Positions 1 to 7,133 of a stretch of 7,284 nt of DNA are shown here, one piece after another. Source of the DNA: Candidatus Rifleibacteriota bacterium (GTDB taxonomy: Bacteria > UBP17 > UBA6191 > JACPRK01); assembly GCA_016213865.1 (NCBI GenBank), contig JACQZL010000196.1, positions 1 to 7,284 on the forward strand, in the 5' to 3' direction. The position numbers were made by a program, and so were the translations under genes. The notes beneath the pieces are model-generated. The model was not told the DNA's origin. It did no database searches and saw nothing but the letters and a program-made list of their open reading frames with translations. Each line of letters starts with the position of its first letter. The first letter of the stretch is position 1.

Positions 1-24
1 TAACACCTGACACCTGACACCTAC
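1..24. repeat. Short tandem heptamer repeat at the operon 3' end
   Basis: The heptamer CACCTGA occurs at 4-10 and 11-17, followed by a partial copy CACCTAC at 18-24. The last copy runs into the TAG stop (21-23) of the minus-strand prepilin gene. On the coding strand the 3' end therefore reads as repeated GTGTCAG units just past the stop. The array probably continues beyond the window edge. No terminator hairpin can be seen in the few bases available. Confidence 0.6.
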
Positions 25-962
25 TCCACCACGGGGATCAAGTCGAAGAAGTTCTCCTGCCATCCCGGGAAGACCGACTCGCGGCCCTGACTCGGGACAG
101 GCAGCAAGATCGTGTAGGGCGTGCCTCCCGCCTGTCCGGTTGCCCGGGCCGTCAGGGTCACCTGTACCCCCGGCACGAACGTGTCCGGCGGTTGGAACCT
201 GACGTCCGCGAAGGCCTCGGAGCCCAACCTCTGGCCGTTTCGCGAGAGTCTCCCCGAAGGAGCGTCGAATCGGTAGGTGACTTGCTCGGTGCGGATCGCT
301 CCGGCTGTCTCGGGATCGCGTTCGGCCGCCTGCAGGTCGAGCCGGTAGTCTGCGAACCGGAAGAGCGTGAGCTGCGGGCCACCGGCGACATTTCCTGCCT
401 GGCCGTCGCCAGGGACGATGACCGCCTGGGCCACGTCGTCGGCCAGGACCTCCAGCACCAGGACCACCGATTGCACGCGCCGGAGGTCGGAATCGAGCCG
501 GGCACTCTGACGCGACCCCGAGAGGAAGAGGAACCACGCCCCGCCGAGGACGACCGTTGCCAGCAAGGCGACGACCAGCATCTCGACCAGAGAGAAGCCG
601 GCCTCGCGGCTCGACCTGTCGCCTCGACGGCGGCTCGATTCGCCGTGCCCTGCCGGGAACAGCCGGCATCCTCCGAATACAGGACTGAGCGACGCCGGGC
701 CAGCAACACTCGGGAGCGGCGCCAACTCAGGGGAAGACGACCGGTGGTTGCTCTTCCGGTTTGTAGCGCGGGGGCTTGTCCCCCGCTTGTGGAGCGGCGA
801 CTCGACCCGAGCGGGCCGCAAGCATGTCCTGAGCTTGTCGAAGGGGGCCCGCGCTGCAGCGCTTTGCGGGGCAACGTGGCCAAGCGCCTTCCCGTTTCTC
901 TGCGTCGCTCCCGCTGCGCTCGGCGGGTGTCGGGGTCCGAGTCCCGAGCTCCGGTCTTTCAT
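21..962 (-). CDS. GspJ/PilW-like prepilin with an abnormally long repeat-derived leader
   Basis: Predicted minor prepilin of a type IV pilus or type II secretion-like pseudopilus, inserted in the inner membrane and processed by prepilin peptidase. From the ATG at 962 it encodes 313 residues. The prepilin motif AGFSLVEM lies at residues 121-128, with cleavage expected after G122 and the conserved Glu at E127. A hydrophobic helix covers about 123-145, and a soluble domain of about 165 residues follows, in the GspJ size range. The ATG overlaps the TGA of the preceding prepilin gene (ATGA), which argues for this start. Normal leaders are about 5-25 residues, whereas here it is 122, and residues about 7-118 are encoded by hairpin-rich repeat DNA (see 609-944). 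The only other usable in-frame start is a TTG at 725, giving a 41-residue leader without a clear ribosome-binding site. The motif and class are firm; the exact start and whether the protein is functional are not. GspJ versus PilW cannot be separated here. Confidence 0.78.
   Translation of the reverse strand: MKDRSSGLGPRHPPSAAGATQRNGKALGHVAPQSAAARAPFDKLRTCLRPARVESPLHKRGTSPRATNRKSNHRSSSPELAPLPSVAGPASLSPVFGGCRLFPAGHGESSRRRGDRSSREAGFSLVEMLVVALLATVVLGGAWFLFLSGSRQSARLDSDLRRVQSVVLVLEVLADDVAQAVIVPGDGQAGNVAGGPQLTLFRFADYRLDLQAAERDPETAGAIRTEQVTYRFDAPSGRLSRNGQRLGSEAFADVRFQPPDTFVPGVQVTLTARATGQAGGTPYTILLPVPSQGRESVFPGWQENFFDLIPVVE
609..944. repeat. Mosaic of short interspersed hairpin repeats inside the prepilin leader
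   Basis: This segment separates the start codon from the prepilin motif of the 21-962 gene. It contains several inverted repeats: TGCCGG/CCGGCA at 651-656 and 663-668; GCGGGGG/CCCCCGC at 768-774 and 780-786 with a 5-nt loop; GCGGGCC/GGCCCGC at 811-817 and 846-852, enclosing the motif CCTGAGCTTGTCGAAGG (828-844); the palindrome GCGCTGCAGCGC at 851-862; and TCGGG/CCCGA at 930-934 and 943-947. The 828-844 motif and the GGGGCTTGTCCCC hairpin resemble dispersed intergenic repeats familiar from many environmental genomes. The ends are estimated by assuming an ancestral leader MKDRSSREAGF, which makes the extra DNA 336 bp (112 codons). No clean target-site duplication is visible. Confidence 0.6.
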
Positions 963-1375
963 CGGAGCGCCCAGTCTCCCGTCAAGCCCAGTTCGGGTTT
1001 GTGAACCAGCGATCGCACCGTGCAGGTATGGCTGAGGTCCGGCGGATCGGTCGGCAGCCGCCACTCCACCTGCGAGGTGACCTTCCAGAGCCCAGGGTAG
1101 CCGGGGACGCCCTCGAAGCGGACCGCTTCGCTCCCGGCTGCCCCCCCTGTCACCGGCACGCCCTGTCCGATCGGCAGATTGCGGAACCCTGTCCGGATCG
1201 CCATGTCCACCGACTGGCTCAACAAGGCCTCCGCCCGGAGGTGGGCCCGGAGCTGCGCATCGCCGAAAGCCGTTCGCCGCGCTCCCGACGGAAACAGCAT
1301 CAGGACCGGCACGCACGCCAGTGCGAGGACCAGCACGGCAAGCAGGATCTCGACCAAACTGAAACCGTCTCTCAC
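959..1375 (-). CDS. GspI/PilV-like minor prepilin
   Basis: Predicted minor pilin or pseudopilin of 138 residues. The start is a GTG at 1375 giving MRDGFSLVEILL, a four-residue leader ending at G4 with cleavage before F5. The Glu at mature position 5 (E9 of the precursor) is present and the hydrophobic helix runs about 5-27. A small soluble domain follows, with residues VEWRL near 107-111. The start is supported by AGGAGG at 1387-1392 and by the GTGA overlap with the stop of the upstream gene. The 3' TGA in turn overlaps the ATG of the next prepilin gene. Size, short leader and position next to a GspJ/PilW-like gene fit GspI or PilV. By family knowledge such proteins prime pilus or pseudopilus assembly at the inner membrane. 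The exact subfamily cannot be assigned from sequence alone. Confidence 0.85.
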   Translation of the reverse strand: MRDGFSLVEILLAVLVLALACVPVLMLFPSGARRTAFGDAQLRAHLRAEALLSQSVDMAIRTGFRNLPIGQGVPVTGGAAGSEAVRFEGVPGYPGLWKVTSQVEWRLPTDPPDLSHTCTVRSLVHKPELGLTGDWALR

Positions 1376-3008
1376 CTGTTCACCACCCTCCTGTACACCG
1401 TAGTGGGGCTGAAGAGGACCACATACCGATCGGCCAGCGCGCCGGCCCCGGCCGTGCCGCTGGCGCACTTCTCCTCACGCAGGAGCGAACCCGCAAGGAC
1501 GCTGCCCGGGCCCAGCCGCTCGGCCACCAGGCCACCGCGCAGCACGGCATCTGCCGTGAAGCTCACCACCGGATCGGGCGGCCCCGAGCGATCGCCGGCC
1601 GGCAGCGAGGCCAACACCAGGCTCGCGTGGACCTCTCCCTGCACCTCCACGTGGGAGCCGAGGGCCACGACGGTGAGCAGGTCGGAGGGGCGGTCGTTCA
1701 GGTTGGTGCCGTCCAGGATCAACCTGCCTCCGTGAACGGCCACGACCAACTTGCCAGGGAGATTGCCGCGCAGAACGAACGGAGCGGCGCCGGGCTCGAC
1801 CAGGACCACCCCATTGACCACCCCCAACCTGTGCACCAGCGCGTCGAAGCGCGCCTGGACGCTCTGCCCACCGGCCTCCTCGACGACCCAGGCCGCGACG
1901 CGGCGCCAGTGAGTCAGGCCGAGACGTGCGTGCTGGGAAGCAATGGCCGCGTACTCGGGGGCGGCATCGTCGAGGATCCGGTACGAGGCGCCGTACGCCC
2001 ACACACGGTTGAGGAGCTGCTGCGTCCCCTCGAGCGAATCGGTGAGCGCGGCCAGGAAGGCCTCGTGGGCCGTGACGTTCGCCGGATCGGACTGGACCGT
2101 CGCCAGCGCGGCGGCGGCCTCTCGACGAGCGGGCGGACCAGGGCCTCCTGGGCTGCGAGCTTGCGGTCCAGCGCCAGGCCGTCCAGCGGGTACTCCTGGC
2201 CTCCGACGCCGACGGCCAGGAGCATGGCGGGCTTGGACTCGGCGAGGCGCGGGACGCGCGCGGCCACCTCCGGCACCGAGGAGACCGAGCTGCGGGCTTC
2301 GGCATACCGTGACTGCAGCGGTGGCGGAGCCAAAGCGGCCGCTCGTTCCAGGTCGACGAGCTGCGCGGTCGCCATCTGGACGTGGCGGTCGCGAAGCCGG
2401 TTGACCTGCGCCAGATCGACGGCCGACCAGGCGTCCCCGACGTAGACGGCCGCCTGGTCGAACGGTCGCGGCACCGAAGCGAGGACGACCTTGAACCCCT
2501 GAGCGATCTCGAGGTCTCGGACGACCCAGGACACTCCCGGACCCGAAGCCGCGACCCGGGCGCTGTAGCGCATCATCCCGAAGCGTTCGAACGGCAAGTC
2601 CTCGAACGGAATCTGATAGGCGACCGACGCAGAGCACTTCTCCAGCGACATCTCAGGGGTCACCTCTTCGGCCAGGAGCGCCGGAAGGACGTCGAGCCGG
2701 GCGGAATCCGCGACCTCGAAGCTCCCGTCGGCTCCGGCCGGGACGTCCTGTCGCAGCTCGTGGAAGAGGCGGCGTTCGGGATCGCTCGCGTCCAGCTCCA
2801 CTCGGTGCTTCAGCTCTTCGACTGCCGATTCGGCGGCGCGCAGGGCGAGCTCGCCCCAGGCTCCACGGCTGGCCCCGGCCGTGACATGGGACGCCCAGAA
2901 GAGCTGGTGGAAACCGACGGTGCCCAGGATCAGCAGGATGCAGAGGACCAAGAGGAGCGGCAGACCAAAGCCTGCCGCCGGGCGCTCCTCGAGAGGCCGC
3001 CGTCCCAT
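1372..3008 (-). CDS. PilX/GspK-like large prepilin-like protein, interrupted by a frameshift
   Basis: Begins at ATG 3008 with a basic leader and AAGFGLPLLLVLC; the hydrophobic helix spans about residues 14-36 and a prepilin peptidase site would follow G13. Mature position 5 is Leu, not Glu, as in GspK/PilX-type tip subunits. The first frame is coherent to about 2121 (296 residues), then turns into Pro/Arg/Ser-rich noise ending at 1914. The coherent protein resumes one frame over at 2118 (EAAAALATV) and runs 248 residues to the TGA at 1372. Deleting one GA from GAGAG (2119-2123) gives a continuous 544-residue protein. The middle is helical and Ala-rich. Residues about 396-510 are rich in Gly and beta-branched residues (for example GKLVVAVHGGRLILDG), resembling stacked beta-strands. 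It lies 4 nt after the lipoprotein gene and overlaps the next gene by 4 nt. I cannot tell whether the frameshift is real or a sequence error. Confidence 0.75.
2117..2126 (-). other. Frameshift site in the PilX/GspK-like gene
   Basis: On the coding strand the reading GTC GAG runs into AGGCCGCCGCCG. The upstream frame then yields RPPPRWRR, while the frame offset by one base yields EAAAALATV. A single extra GA dinucleotide in GAGAGG explains the change exactly. A one-base loss nearby would also work. Confidence 0.7.
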
Positions 3009-3012
3009 CCGC

Positions 3013-3807
3013 TCAGCGGTTGCGCAGCCGCGCGTCCAGGAAGGGCTGCAGGTCGGCGACGACCGCCGCGGGCGGGTTGTAGTTCGCTCCCCGGGCGGGA
3101 GCGCCCACCTTCTCGGCCCAGAAAGAGAGGGCCTCCGCCATGGCCTCCTCGACGGCGCTGCGGGCGTAGCTCGAGGGGAAGACGGCCGGGTTGTTCTTGT
3201 TGGCGCGGAGGGTCGCCTCCAGACGTTGGCCGGCGGGGCGGTCGACCAGCATGGTCAAGTCGTGGGCGAACTCATGTGCCGAGACGTGGGCCAACTGGGG
3301 TTGGAAGATGTTGATCTTCGCGGTGCGGCCGTTGGACGACCAGAGGCCGGCGACCGGGTACATGCTTGGGTCGCGCTGGATCACCAGGGTCAGCTTGTGC
3401 TGGCGAGTCTGGTAGAACTGGACCGACTGTAGCGCCATCGCCAGGTAATCGCCCACCGCGTCGGAACCCCTGACGTCGAGGTTGTAGCGCCGGGCGAGCT
3501 CTGCCTGATCGGTCTCGAACGAGACGGGCGCGGCCGGAGGCTGGCCGATGCGGACGTTGGGCGGGGGCGCGGGCTGGCCGGGCTGCAAGGTGCCCAGGTT
3601 GGGGACCTGACCGGTGGGACTGCCGGTCGGACCCGGGGCAGGAGGCAAACGCCTGCGCAGGACGACGCGTATGGGCGAAGAGCTGGACTGCTGCCCTTGC
3701 ACTTGCTGGCCCGCCGGGATGACCGTCACCGTGACCCCGTCCTGCTCGCCGCATCCGGCCAGGCCGCAGAGCGCCAAGGTGAGGAGCAGGGACAGGAGCT
3801 TGTTCAT
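3013..3807 (-). CDS. Lipoprotein with HExxH metallopeptidase-like domain (possibly lethal-factor-like)
   Basis: A 264-residue predicted lipoprotein. The signal sequence MNKLLSLLLTLALCGLAGC ends in the lipobox LAGC, so C19 would be the lipidated N-terminus of a protein held on the periplasmic side. Residues about 54-94 form a Pro/Gly/Gln-rich linker. The C-terminal domain (about 95-264) carries HEFAH at 178-182, matching the zinc motif HExxH. About 40 residues later SYARSAVEEAMAEALS (213-228) supplies candidate third ligand and supporting residues (E220, E221, E225, Y214). This arrangement recalls the anthrax lethal-factor C-terminal/Pro-Pro endopeptidase group, but that assignment is inference. 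It heads the prepilin operon, 4 nt before the PilX/GspK-like start, so pilin or envelope processing is a possible role. The start ATG 3807 has GAGGT (3815-3819 on the complement) seven bases upstream. Confidence 0.85.
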   Translation of the reverse strand: MNKLLSLLLTLALCGLAGCGEQDGVTVTVIPAGQQVQGQQSSSSPIRVVLRRRLPPAPGPTGSPTGQVPNLGTLQPGQPAPPPNVRIGQPPAAPVSFETDQAELARRYNLDVRGSDAVGDYLAMALQSVQFYQTRQHKLTLVIQRDPSMYPVAGLWSSNGRTAKINIFQPQLAHVSAHEFAHDLTMLVDRPAGQRLEATLRANKNNPAVFPSSYARSAVEEAMAEALSFWAEKVGAPARGANYNPPAAVVADLQPFLDARLRNR

Positions 3808-3808
3808 G

Positions 3809-3830
3809 GAGGTGACCTCGTCGATCGACG
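3809..3830. promoter_or_regulatory. Two abutting palindromes just upstream of the lipoprotein start
   Basis: GAGGTGACCTC (3809-3819) is a perfect inverted repeat around one central base and includes the likely Shine-Dalgarno GAGGT of the minus-strand lipoprotein gene. CGTCGATCGACG (3819-3830) is a perfect 12-bp palindrome sharing one base with it. They could be an operator or an RNA hairpin that hides the ribosome-binding site, but chance is possible in GC-rich DNA. Confidence 0.35.
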
Positions 3831-3895
3831 GCCGGCGGACGGTGCGTCACCATGAAGGATGCACCGGAGGGCCGGAAAGTTGGTACCTTTTCGCG

Positions 3896-3924
3896 TTGCG
3901 CTACCGGCCAGGCAAGGGCATAAT
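3896..3924 (+). promoter_or_regulatory. Candidate sigma-70-type promoter for the FHA gene
   Basis: The -35-like TTGCGC (3896-3901) is separated by exactly 17 bp from a -10-like CATAAT (3919-3924), which matches TATAAT at five of six positions. Transcription would begin near 3931, giving a leader of about 187 nt before the FHA start. The -35 match is only three of six. Confidence 0.4.
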
Positions 3925-4106
3925 CTGGACAGGAGACGATGTACGTCCTCTCCGACGCTTAACGCATGGGCATCCGATTACCGATAGGGGACAGTGGAGG
4001 CACCGGCCACCTGGCGATGGCGCCGGGCCTTCGACTGCAATGCCAGAAGTCCTGCGAGCCGGCAACCTACGGTACCTCGACCGGGCGTATGCTCCACCTG
4101 TCCGGG

Positions 4107-4112
4107 AGGAGG
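4107..4112 (+). promoter_or_regulatory. Ribosome-binding site fixing the FHA start
   Basis: AGGAGG is five bases upstream of GTG 4118. It decides in favour of this GTG over the in-frame ATG at 4040. Confidence 0.8.
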
Positions 4113-4117
4113 CGGGC

Positions 4118-4663
4118 GTGATCAAGCTCATCGTCGTCAATCGCGACTCCGAGGCGACGGAGTTCCGGATCAAAGACCGGATCACGACCATCGGCCGCTC
4201 CAGCGACAATCACCTGGTCCTGCCGGGCAGTCACGTCTCTCGCAACCACGCTACCATCGAGCGCACGGTCAAGGGGTTCGTGCTCACGGACCTCGAGAGC
4301 AAGAACGGCACGTTCGTCAACAACAAGGCCGTCAAGAGCTCGGTGCTCAACGCCGGCGACAAGGTCAAGATCGGCGAGAACTTCCTCTTCGTCGACAACG
4401 CCCAGGCCGACCGCGAGAACGCGATGGACTACCTCCTCGAGAAGCCCGAGGACGGCGAGAAGCGCTTCCTGCAGGCCGGGATCGAGTTCCTCAAGATCGA
4501 GCGCAAGGATGTCTTCCTCAAAGAGGTCGGCAAGGCCGCCTTCGAGGTCAGCCTGATCGCCATCCCCCTGGTCGTGCTGGTCGGCTTCATGCTGGGCATC
4601 ATCAAGTTCAAGGACCTGTACGATGGGCTCAAGGCCATCCTGGCGAAGCTGGGCGGGGGCTAA
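4118..4663 (+). CDS. FHA-domain protein with C-terminal membrane anchor
   Basis: A 181-residue protein whose N-terminal FHA domain (about 2-92) shows the hallmark residues: GRSSDNHLVL with G26-R27, SRNHA with S41 and H44, and KNGTFVNN with N63-G64. By family knowledge this fold binds phosphothreonine peptides. A charged, probably helical linker (about 95-142) follows. One hydrophobic segment at about 144-162 (SLIAIPLVVLVGFMLGIIK) and a short amphipathic tail complete it, so it is predicted to be tail-anchored with the FHA domain in the cytoplasm. The GTG start at 4118 is chosen because AGGAGG lies at 4107-4112, five bases upstream, and the FHA fold begins immediately. An in-frame ATG at 4040 has no such support. 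It converges with a transmembrane Ser/Thr kinase gene, so it may read phosphorylation by that kinase; this link is inferred. Confidence 0.93.
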   Translation: MIKLIVVNRDSEATEFRIKDRITTIGRSSDNHLVLPGSHVSRNHATIERTVKGFVLTDLESKNGTFVNNKAVKSSVLNAGDKVKIGENFLFVDNAQADRENAMDYLLEKPEDGEKRFLQAGIEFLKIERKDVFLKEVGKAAFEVSLIAIPLVVLVGFMLGIIKFKDLYDGLKAILAKLGGG

Positions 4664-4698
4664 CGAGGCTCTGCCTCGAGCCGCGCCGGCCGGGCGCG
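4664..4698. terminator. Hairpins between convergent genes, possible bidirectional terminator
   Basis: CGAGGC-TCT-GCCTCG (4664-4678) is a perfect 6-bp stem with a 3-nt loop that begins right after the FHA stop. CGCGCC/GGCGCG (4682-4687 and 4693-4698) is a second stem with a 5-nt loop. They fill the 42-nt gap between the FHA gene and the kinase gene's restored stop. Neither is followed by a T-run, so intrinsic termination is unproven. Confidence 0.4.
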
Positions 4699-4705
4699 AC
4701 GCTCG

Positions 4706-7133
4706 CTATCGGGCGATCGCTTCCAGTCCGTCGACGTCGATCGCCGTGGCGGGCGCGACGCCGTAGCTGGTCCGGAGCGTGACCTCCAGGCTGTTGGCAC
4801 CCCGCCGCAAGAGTCGACGCGGCAGGGTCACGCAGACGATCCGATCCTGGGGGAGGACCTCGAGGGTCCACCCCTGCGGCGACCGAAAGACCAGTCGCGG
4901 TCCGTCGTTGACGACGATCTGGAAGTAGTGGCGCCGGACGAGGTGCGCCACCCTGAGGACGATCGCGACCTCGCGGGCCTTCTCGTACTCGGCGGCCGGG
5001 ACCTGGAGTGTGAACGGCCACCTCCCGGGCCTGGTCGAGCTCGGACGAGGGGATCTGGAGCGTGAAGACGTGGCGGTCGTGCATGACCGCCGCAAAGGGC
5101 GCCGTGCCCAGCCGGATGCGGCGCGTGTCCTCGTCGTCGCCCTCGGGGACCCAGGTCCCGTCGTGCTTGGTGAAGTCCGTCTTCCACCGAAATCGTGGGG
5201 GGAACGGCTGCGCGCCGGTGTTGCTGCTCGCGAACGGCTTCACCACTTGCCAGTACCCGAGGATGGGGGGCACGTGGAAGTCGAGGGCGGCCGAATCGAA
5301 GCACTCCAGCGACGCGATGGAGTTGAAGACCTCCAGCCGCAAGGGGTCGCTGACCCAGGGGAGCTCGACGAAGAAGGGCCTTGCGATGGCCCTGAACTGC
5401 TGCCAATGCCTGAAGAAGGGTAGGCCTCGCACCTGGTCGAGGATCCGCCGGTGCTCGGCGTCGCTCGCCTTGGGATGGCCATAGAGCTCGCGAAGCACCT
5501 TCCCGATGGCGGCGGTGTCGACCGAGTCCGCGAGGGCCTTGGGCAGGCCGCGGACACTCCCTATCGAGACCTGAGCTTCCTGTCCGGGAGCAACTTCATA
5601 GCCGAATCGCAGCGCGTCCAGACCGAGGATCGCGTCGCGCAGGCTGACCGCGAAACGATGCTGCTTCGAGGGTTCGGTGCTCTCCTCCCGGAGCCGGCCA
5701 TGCGTCGTTTCCAGGAACCCGAGCACCGGTACCGTCGTGTCCAGGACGAGCCTCGCGCGGGTTGCCGTCGCCTCGAAGCTCGGCTCGCCGGTCGTGCCCG
5801 TCACCAGCGGATAGGCAAGGGAGGTGACCCCGGTGGCCGTGCGGACGCGGACAGCGTACTCCCGGCCTGGCTCCAGGTCCGCCAGGGTCTCCTCATGGTC
5901 CACGGCCGGCTTGCGGTCCACCACGTTGACCGTCTTCCAGTTCTCTCCCTTCGGGTCGCGCGCCAGCTCGACTTGGGACTCGACCGATGGGGTCGTCCGC
6001 CAGCGAATGACCGCCGAACGCAGTGACGGTTCGACCCGCACGTCGGTGACGAGAACGGTGGGCGTCTCCCGGGTGCGCAAGGCGAAGTAGAGGGCCAGCA
6101 CCAGCACGAACCCGATGCCTGCACCCAGAGCTGCCGCGAGCCCGATCGTCAACCTCCTCCTGGCGTGGCGAGACCGGCGCGTTCGGGCCGTCGTCGAGCC
6201 GCTGCGCACGGTCTGGTCCAGGTCCTCTTCGGCACGGAGGCGGCCCACCGTCGCCAGGTCGGGCACCGACGGGTCCGGGAGCTTGCCCGCCAGCCCGTCG
6301 GCCAGGACCTTCACGACCTGGGCCGCGCTCTGGTAGCGCTTTCGGGGGTCCTTGGCCAGCAGCCTGCGGACCACCGAGTCGAGCCAGGGTGGAACGTCGG
6401 GGCGGATCTTCGCGAGTGGGATCGGCTCGCGCTCCAGATGGGCCCGCATCAGGTCCTGGAGTGGCAGGTTGCCGAAGGACGTGGAGCCCGCGACCGCCTC
6501 GTAGAGCACCATCCCCAGGGAGTAGAGATCCGACGCAGGCGCGGGGGCGTGGCCCGTGATGACCTCGGGTGCCGTGTACTCCGGCGTGCCCATGAAGATG
6601 CCCGATTTCGTGATGCGTTCGGCCGCATCGAGCGCCAGGGCCAGACCGAAATCGGCCAGCTTGGCGTCGCCCGACGGAGTCAACATTACGTTGTTGCACT
6701 TCACGTCGCGGTGGAGGACCCCCTGCTCGTGGGCCATCGCCAGGCCGTCGGCGACCTGCGAGACCATGCGCACGGCATCCTCGATGGCGAGCTGGCCCGC
6801 ACGGTCGAGGCGGTCGCGCAGGGTGTTCCCTTCGACCAGCTCGAAGACCAGATATGGGTGCCCGCAGGCCTCGCCGGTGTCGAGGATGCTGACGATGTTC
6901 GGATGGCGAAGCCGGGCCAGCAGCCTGCCTTCCCGCTGGAACCGGGCTCGCATGTCCGGATCGGGGATGAGCATCAGCTTGACCGCGACCTGTCGCTTCA
7001 GGTCCTTTTGTCGGGCCCGCAGCACCACGCCCATCCCTCCGCGCCCCAGCACGCCCAGGATCTCGTACTTGCGCGCGAATTCCGGCCCTAGCTCACGCGC
7101 CAGGACGGCTGGGTCCTCCGAAAGGCGGTTCAT
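4706..7133 (-). CDS. Transmembrane Ser/Thr protein kinase (PknB/Hanks type), frameshifted near its C-terminus
   Basis: Phosphorylates Ser/Thr on partner proteins from the inner membrane. The cytoplasmic kinase domain (about 23-280) is complete: Gly-loop GRGGMG (30-35), Lys K52 in AVKLM, Glu E68, HRD 141-143, DFG 161-163 and APE 188-190. The usual HRDxKPxN is HRDVKCNN, with Cys146 for Pro. An Arg-rich stretch (317-327) precedes one membrane helix (about 329-351). Outside follow a fibronectin III-like domain (about 357-446), a region I do not recognise (about 450-680), and a probable beta-sandwich domain from about 688. After REVA (residue 706) the frame breaks at 5015 and the coherent protein continues one frame over, ending at TAG 4706, for about 808 residues in all. 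The unbroken frame would instead run to 4629 in Arg/Pro-rich noise and overlap the FHA gene. The start ATG 7133 has GAGG and GGAG just upstream. Convergent with an FHA gene. Confidence 0.92.
4964..5066 (-). repeat. 52-bp imperfect tandem duplication that breaks the kinase frame
   Basis: On the coding strand, 5066-5016 encodes FTLQIPSSELDQAREVA. After one extra base (5015), 5014-4964 encodes FTLQVPAAEYEKAREVA in another frame. By hand count the two 51-nt units agree at about 38 positions (roughly 75%). The 52-nt period is not a multiple of three, so the duplication itself shifts the frame. Removing one copy plus the extra base restores a continuous reading frame to 4706. Confidence 0.75.

Larger units (their letters stand above)
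3808..4117. other. Divergent intergenic region between the lipoprotein and FHA genes
   Basis: About 310 bp without a convincing gene. The side next to the lipoprotein start holds two palindromes (3809-3830). A candidate plus-strand promoter lies at 3896-3924. An AGGAG at 3931-3935 precedes a seven-codon frame (ATG 3939 to TAA 3960), and a 51-codon frame from 3966 ends in a GTGA overlap with the FHA start; both lack other support. I could not find a clear minus-strand promoter for the lipoprotein operon. Confidence 0.6.

Noticed and set aside
609..962. DRSS encoded at both ends of the leader insertion as a target-site duplication
   Set aside because: The residues match but the codons differ (GACCGGAGCTCG versus GACAGGTCGAGC), so it is not a clean duplication.
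192..1004. Long plus-strand open frame over the two small prepilin genes
   Set aside because: It is antisense to clear prepilin motifs, is Arg/Pro-rich, and has no domain or ribosome-binding site. GC-rich DNA gives long empty frames.
963..1316. Upstream extension of the GspJ/PilW-like frame
   Set aside because: The frame stays open to 1316 only because it overlaps the GspI/PilV-like gene. The ATG at 962 in an ATGA overlap is the sensible start.
2382..3314. Plus-strand open frame across the PilX/GspK-like and lipoprotein genes
   Set aside because: It spans the junction of two real minus-strand genes and has a low-complexity Arg/Pro/Gly composition.
4629..4705. Kinase C-terminus running on to 4629
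   Set aside because: That frame is Arg/Pro/Gly noise after the break at 5015 and would overlap the FHA gene. The other frame gives a coherent domain ending at 4706.
6165..7091. Plus-strand open frame opposite the kinase domain
   Set aside because: It lies entirely antisense to an unmistakable kinase domain and has no recognisable motif.
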